Shown piece after piece: positions 58,104 through 64,000 of a stretch of 64,000 nt of DNA; the stretch's first letter is position 1; every line of letters begins with the position of its first letter. Under the pieces are notes generated by a model. That model did not search any database, was not told the DNA's origin, and saw nothing but the letters and a program-made list of their open reading frames with translations. This DNA is from Cerioporus squamosus (lineage: Eukaryota; Basidiomycota; Agaricomycetes; Polyporales; Polyporaceae). Position numbers and translations under genes: made by a program. The DNA is taken from assembly GCA_022592435.1 (NCBI GenBank), contig JABYQS010000003.1, positions 62,001-126,000 on the forward strand, read 5' to 3'.

Positions 58104-59645
58104 CTACCGCCGCTTATATTCACAAGGCTTCAGGATGTTCCCGCGAGACAACAACTTCGTCCAGTCCTTGTCAGCGATGGGCTGACGGGGAACTTTCTTG
58201 AACTCGAACAGTGCGAAGTGCGTATTCCGTTCATCCTACACATAATCCATCATCAGTCTTCAGTTTGGGCCAGGATTTAGCAGTGTAGAAACCTACCTTG
58301 GACTGCAGCTTGAAGCCAAGCGACGAAACAAAGGACACAAAGTCGTCCGCATCCGTGAACCTGCTGGTAACCTCTGCTACCTTCAGTTCACCTCTGAGCA
58401 ACGATGTCAGCTACAGACTGCGCGTATCAAATGCTAGAAACGCACCCCGATCGTAGAATTCGCCAGGCTTCGCGAATACAGCCGGGCCAGTTCGTCCCCA
58501 TCAAACTGAGTGCGCACACCACAACGTCCACCACCTGTCCTTCGCCATCAGACTTGCCGCCGCTCGACACAGGCTCGGAGCCGGGTAAGGGCACGCGCGA
58601 GCATGTGTCCGCTTCGACGACATAGGCACCGTCCGCGACGAGGTCAAAGGAGAGGACCGTCATGCCTTTCGGGACCAGGGCGCGAGCGAGGGCAGCGTCG
58701 CCGCAACCCAGATCTGCAATGACTGTCTTCGCGGAATACGAAGACAGGGTTGATATATAGTGTGCCACAGGGTTTGTCGGCCAAGATTCGACCTGGTGGC
58801 GAAATCCTACGTGATACTAGCCGGAACGAGCGGTCAGCAAATCCATACCGGACACAGGCAGGCGAACCTACATCAGCGAAGACGGCGGGATCCTGGCTCA
58901 TGATCTCATGCGCTTTCCCACTGTCGGACTTGTAGAGCACCTCGTTGATCCATCTGAAGGGGAGAACGTTTCAAAGCCGGTACTTGGCATGCACCACACA
59001 ACGTACCTGAATCGTGCGCCGTCCAATTTTTTCTTCAGCCCCGCCTGTAACGCCGTGAGACCTTGCTCGCCGTCTTTGCTCTTGCCCTTGTGGGCTGCCC
59101 CAGGGGTGCCAGGTGTGGTAGCGGGTGCAACCGAGAGAGGTTCACGAATCGACTCCGCGTCTGAACCAGCGTTGGCAGACTCTGCTCGCGCTTGCTTACG
59201 TTTTTGCTTCTTCTTGCTTTTTCCAGGGGCAGGGATGGTGTTCTGCTTTGTAGGTGACGACGGACCTGCAGGTGCATCGTTTCTGGACTTCGCTTGTGAC
59301 CTGGACGCTGCTCAGCGCCGCCCTTCTTCGCACCCTTTTCAGCATTCCGCCCTCTTTGCTGCTCCTGCCCCTTCCCCTGCTTGTCCGCCGCCTTCGCGCC
59401 TTCTCCTTCCCTTCGTGCTTCTTCTTCTGCTTCTTAGGCAACGTACCAGAGCTTTCGCCATCCAACGCACCCACTCCTTCGCCCAAGCTACGCATCAGCT
59501 TTTCGATATTCTTCTGGGCAGCATGTATCCTCTCCGCTTCATCAACATCGTCCGACTCTTTTGCTGCGGGTCGTTTGCGCTTCTTGCTGCTTTGAGCGAC
59601 TGGAGCTGCCGGTACGCTCCATCCAGGGACCTCGAAGAGAGACAT
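58104..59645 (-). CDS. RRP8: rRNA (adenine-N1) methyltransferase RRP8
   Basis: C-terminal exons are clear: 59007 upward, 58953..58872, 58816..58446, 58393..58297, 58235..58104. RRP8 methylates an adenine (m1A) in large-subunit rRNA in the nucleolus. Signatures: LKKKLDGARFRWINEVLYKSDS, DYHVGFRHQVESWPTNP, VIADLGCGDAALAR (SAM motif I), VVDVVVCALSLMGTNW (motif IV region) and LGFKLQSKDERNTHFALFEFKK. The N-terminal half is Lys-rich and low in complexity, starting MSLFEVPGWSVP at 59645. It changes reading frame between about 59300 and 59450: a 140-base intron with a GTACGT donor after GGCGAAAGCTCTG would keep the frame, but its content looks coding, so base errors are also possible. Confidence 0.85.
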
Positions 59646-59924
59646 GTTACTGAGCTGAGGCTCGACTAGGAGACGGCGAGGTAACTGAGGTCGGGCAGAA
59701 ACTTCGCAGTACTTGAGTTGCTCGCGCGCCCAAGACGTGATCGGTGACACACGCGACCAATTACGCACACGCTGAAGCGCCCTTACATAACCACGACGCG
59801 ATCCCCTTCCGACTGCCAGCCAGTACTACTCTATCAGTGCGTACCATCCACAAAGCCCCTCCGTCATTGTACCTTTTCCATTCGGCGCACAAGGAGCTGT
59901 ATTGCCGGATCCATATATCTGCAG
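59646..59924. promoter_or_regulatory. Divergent promoter region, RRP8 and ATPase 1
   Basis: 279 bases between divergent start codons with nothing else recognisable. Confidence 0.45.
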
Positions 59925-61800
59925 ATGACCAGTATTGCCCGTGGCAACGGAGTCGCTACGAAAGCGTCAACCGTGGCATCCAGACCGTCGAAACCCGCCG
60001 TGCAAGACAGCGAATCAGACAATGTGAGTGACTCCTTCTCATCACCAACTACTACATCTGCTGCGGCAAGCGCTTACTTGCGCACGCTTGCTTGCAGGAG
60101 CTGGCTTTACTTTCTGCCGACTGCGAGGTCGAGGACACCGGGATGGAGGATCATGAACTAAGGACGGCTCCGCTCTTTACCCGCGAAGCCTACAAGTCTC
60201 TTGGGCATGCCAAGGTAGACGGCCAATATGGCGTGCTGGGCCGTATTATCTCTACTCAGTACGCTCCGCCAAGTCTTCTATATGGTGTTGCCCCGCTGAC
60301 ATAGATCAAGCCAACTGAATGGTACACACACGTCGGAAGACGCTCGACTTTACGTGAACACGGTATGTCCCTATCGAATACCTTTCTTCAGTTCTCAGCT
60401 CATGATACTCCAGAACTCTCCTTGCTCCACCCTGGTGTGCGGCGTGCAGGGATCGGGCAAGTCTCATACAGTGTCCGTCCTGCTCGAAAACCTGTTCGTG
60501 CCGGATCTTCCCAGCATTGGGTCCTGTAAGAGGCCGCTTTCGGGGCTTGTATTCCATTACAGCGAGGGAGGGTCTGGAGCTCGCCCTTGTGAAGCTGCAT
60601 GGGTCGCATGCGCTAAGGCCAACGATACGTGTACCCCATCTGTGCGAGTGTACGTATCTGAATCCTCTTACGCCACCATGAAGAAGGTCTACGAGCCCCT
60701 CGGCAAGAACGTCAAGGTCCGCCGACTGAAGTTTGTACAGTCGGAGTTGGACGCTCAGGCTGTCATGTCGATGATGGCTATCGGTTCCTCCGACTCTGCG
60801 CCCTTGTATATGCATACCCTACTGGTGGGTCCAACTTGGCATCTATCAGTCCTTTGTGCTGATATACGTCTTCCCCAGTCCATCATGCGCGAACTTGGCG
60901 AGCAGTTTGACCTTAGCGAATTCAGGAGGATGATTGACGAGGCGAAGCGGAAGATGAACCCTAACCAGAGAGCAGGACTCGAGCAGAGGCTGGCCCTCTT
61001 GGATGCCTTCGTCGATGACCGCGAGGGCCGTAAATCATCACTCTTCAAGGAAGGGTTCCTAACTATTGTCGATCTCTCGGACCCATTCATCGACCCCGGT
61101 AGCGCATGCTCACTCTTTGAGATCGCGACAAGGCTCTTTGTCAGAGCTGAGCTCAGTACCGGGAAGGTACTGGTAGTCGACGAAGCCCATAAGGTACGCT
61201 GCTTGGCCAATCTACCCGGATCAACGACTTCCTCACAACGCGCTGTAGTATCTTTCCGCCAACCATAGCGAGTCCGGTTTAACAAAGGCACTGACAACGC
61301 TCATCCGCGAACAGCGACACCTTGGCATGCGCGTCATCATAAGTACACAAGGTAAATATGTCGCTCAAGTCCGGGACGGATAGATCCTCATGAAGTTTTC
61401 AGAGCCTACCGCCGTACCACCGGTGCTTATTGACTTGTGTAATATTGTCATTTTCCATCGGTTCTCTTCACCGGCATGGTGGGATGCGGTTGCAAGACGG
61501 GTGTGCGCCGACGTCTCGAGTACTGAAGGTTTCGAACGGGTGATGAACCTGAAGGTGTGCCGAGCGACTTGCTCTCAGATAGTGGGTGCTGAGCGACGCC
61601 TTGTTACACAGACCGGACAGGCTCTCATCCTATGTCCGAGCGGCCTCTGCCTCTTCAGTACTACTACGACAACCGTGTCTGGTACTGTTGTGAAGTGGAA
61701 GCCGAAGCTCGCGCAATTAGGCAGACGATATATGATCATCAAGACGAGGCAGCGAGTCACAGTCGACGGCGGCGCGTCGATCATGGCACTCGACACTTGA
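59925..61800 (+). CDS. HerA/FtsK-like P-loop ATPase 1
   Basis: Eight exons: 59925..60023, 60098..60258, 60305..60362, 60414..60824, 60879..61193, 61249..61351, 61403..61554, 61612..61800; 495 aa. Walker A is GVQGSGKSHT (about residues 116-125) and Walker B KVLVVDEAHKYL (about 339-350). LIREQRHLGMRVIISTQEP follows, with the Gln after a beta-strand that marks additional-strand P-loop ATPases such as HerA/FtsK, and then IDLCNIVIFHRFSSPAWW. The tail TGQALILCPSGLCL and TRQRVTVDGGASI completes it. The family itself is not known to me; HerA-like membership is inferred from motif order and the closing segments. There is no signal peptide or membrane segment. The function could be DNA translocation or unwinding, or another NTP-driven task. 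Confidence 0.75.
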
Positions 61801-62505
61801 ATTGGAACATGTGCCGAACACATGGCGGTTGTGCTGTGCACGTCGCAATACCCCAACCATACCTGGATCTAGTTGCCTGCCGTACTTCCTCTGCCTAATG
61901 ATCAACCATGCTTCTCGTGCTTCGCTAACAGAGCGCACTCCGACAGGCTTCGTTCATCCGAGTGCCATCGGCCATTGGGAAAGCACAGCTGTATGCCTCC
62001 CGTAAATCTCCGGAAAGAGTCGGTATAGAAAGGTCACAGAGAGGAGCCCGTGTTAGAAGCTCCCTCCATATTTGCGCGTGCTGCGGCGCGCTGGACGAAG
62101 TCGGAACGGGGACTACTCTAGCAAGGTAACAGTACTACCGATCTGCATGCTGCCTCTGAGTAAGTCTGTTTTACAGACGTCGTCGAGGTGGATCACTGCG
62201 GGCTACCGCAGCAGACGATCGAAAGCAGCAACTTGTGTCATATTCATGGCGAAGGATCGCGTTGGCAGTATGCCCCGGTCAGCGGAAACGTATTGGCGGG
62301 GTCAAGGCGGGGTCGTGTTAAGCGGGCTTCTTTGCCTGACGCGCTTGTCATTTCTTTCAGGCATCCGCTTTGGCGTGCTGTCTTTCTTTGTTGGAACCTC
62401 AGGGTCCTTTAGCCTGCGGCATGCGTACTGCTCGTATATAAGCCGTGACGTGGTCGAGGCATAGCAAACCTTGTTTCCCTACTCTTGCCACCCATCCCCA
62501 TCCCC
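61801..62505. other. Intergenic region between tandem ATPase genes
   Basis: About 700 bases, without recognisable ATPase remnants or other genes. It contains the 3' end of copy 1 and the promoter of copy 2. Confidence 0.45.
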
Positions 62506-64000
62506 ATGGATACACCTCGTTCGTCGACGCAAGCATCCCAGGTCTGCTCACCTTGCATATGTGCGTCTTCATACTGACGACATGGCGTAGACGAGTGATG
62601 ACGATGCCCGGAGCTCGTCCCCATCATCCTCTTCGACTCGTCTGACGGTTCCGGTGAGCCTATTACTCGGTACTTACAAGTGATAGTCATGATTAAATTG
62701 CACACCTCAGCCAATCGACGACTGCGAAGCCGTATGTTCTGTGCCGAGGTCACGCGTTGCGAGAGACACTTACCGTTAGTTGTTCTCTTAGGAGTTTGGT
62801 CTGCTTCGCGTCGACGCTCCTTTGGAAGATGCCATGGAGGACCATGAAGTTATCACGGCACCTCTGTTCACTCGGGATGCATACCTTGCCGCGGGCATGG
62901 CAGATACACGTCATCAATACGGTGTATTGGGTAGCGTTGTAGCGATCAGGTAGGTACCTAGGCTTGCATTTGCCTCGGATATCAAACTCATCCATTCTTT
63001 TCCGCGGTATAGAGACAAATGCAGTCGCTATGTTCCGCAAGATCCCAGACTCTACGTCAATACGGTGAGCGTGGTTCGAGCTGGCTATCTTCGACCTAAT
63101 TCAAGCCTGTTTCGTTGACAGAACGCACCGTTCTCGGCTATCATATGCGGCCTTCAAGGCTCTGGGAAGTCACATACTGTCTCCGTGCTCCTAGAGAACA
63201 TGCTCGTCTCTGGCTGCGAAGCAATTGGGGTGTCGGAGAAGGCACTAAGCGGACTCGTCCTCCACTTCGGAGAAGGAGGTGCTGGCACACGTCCGTGCGA
63301 AGCGGCATGGCTGGGCAACAGCGAGATGAAGAACGTCTGCCCACCACCCATCAGGGTATTCGTCTCTCGTTCGTCACTATTGACCATGCGCAGGGCGTAT
63401 GCACCTCTAGGAGCGTCGGTGACAGTCGAACCACTCCTATTCTCTGAGAAAGAGCTCGACGTCGAAGCTATTCTCTCCATGATGGCGGTGGGATCATCCG
63501 ACTCGGCTCCGCTCTACATGCAACGCGTCATGGTGAGTGCCATAGCGCATGAGTCGGTCTCGTCCATCGATGTCTCAATATTGACTGTCGTGCGCTCTCC
63601 CAGACGATTCTGCGCGACCTCGGAGAAGACTTCACCTTCAGACGTTTCCTGCAGAAGGTCGATGAGGCAATGGACGATTTCAATACCCAGCAGCAGACTG
63701 CGCTCGAGCAACGCCTGGTACTTTTGAAGACTTTCGTGGACACATCTGCGGCCGGGACGAAGGCTCGCTTCAAGGCGGGGCAGCTTACAGTTGTCGACCT
63801 GTCGGACCCTTTCGTCGATCCCGGGAGCGCATGTTCACTGTTCGAGATCGTGACTCGCATGTTCGTGCGAGCTGAAGTCGACACGGGGAAGGTTCTCGTG
63901 GTGGATGAGGCGCACAAGGTACGGTACCACGTCCAAACGGCATGCGGAGTTCTTCCCTGTTCTAACATACCTGAGTAGTACTTGTCTGTTCACAAGGTCA
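62506..64000 (+). CDS. HerA/FtsK-like P-loop ATPase 2 (right end cut off)
   Basis: Partial gene, open at the right edge. Exons 62506..62541, 62591..62653, 62792..62949, 63013..63064, 63122..63532, 63604..63918, then 63979 onward (YLSVHK). It is a paralogue of the gene at 59925. DAMEDHEVITAPLFTRDAY parallels GMEDHELRTAPLFTREAY, Walker A is GLQGSGKSHT and Walker B KVLVVDEAHKYL. The two central exons have the same lengths as in copy 1 (411 and 315 nt), and introns fall at the same codons. The N-terminus has an extra short Ser-rich exon (SSSPSSSSTRLT). The sensor region and C-terminus lie outside the window. Confidence 0.75.

Noticed and set aside
61801..62505. A degenerate third ATPase copy between the two genes
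   Set aside because: No Walker motif or conserved segment could be found in any frame.

Overview
This window is nuclear DNA from a filamentous basidiomycete, most likely an agaricomycete. Nearly every gene is broken by several short introns (about 40-140 nt) with GT-AG borders. Genes are packed on both strands with gaps of a few hundred bases, and the proteins read as fungal orthologues. I found no tRNA, rRNA, CRISPR array or intact transposon. Exon borders were placed by eye from reading frame, splice signals and family similarity, so individual junctions may be off by a few bases.

Region 1 (1-34.5 kb) is a conserved housekeeping block: the iron-sulfur scaffold ISU1 (3' end only), the splicing factor PRP31, a tiny multi-exon gene, the NuA4 subunit EPL1, the methylcrotonyl-CoA carboxylase beta subunit, a WDR89-like WD40 protein, a single-pass membrane protein, a NIPA/DUF803 transporter, SEC12, TAF9, the MBOAT acyltransferase ALE1, a UPF0303 protein, mitochondrial SSB (RIM1), HBS1 with an apparent SKI7-like splice form, an equilibrative nucleoside transporter, VFA1 and S-(hydroxymethyl)glutathione dehydrogenase. 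Several neighbours are divergent pairs about 200 bp apart (RIM1/HBS1, TAF9/ALE1, mS34/GatC-like) and probably share promoters.

Region 2 (34.5-64 kb) is richer in duplications. It holds two head-to-head F-box-like paralogues, two lineage-specific hypothetical genes, a membrane-anchored acyl-CoA-binding protein, mS34, a GatC-like protein, two tandem secreted pappalysin-type metalloproteases, and a duplicated two-gene module (MYND gene converging on an F-box gene, twice in a row). Then come RRP8 and two tandem copies of a P-loop ATPase whose motifs resemble the HerA/FtsK superfamily; the second copy runs off the right edge.

Most noteworthy are the HBS1/SKI7 dual-output gene, the tandem HerA-like ATPases, the duplicated MYND/F-box module, a 42-codon gene spread over five exons, three probable GC-AG introns, and single-base frame breaks in EPL1 and in one F-box gene that could be real or assembly errors.
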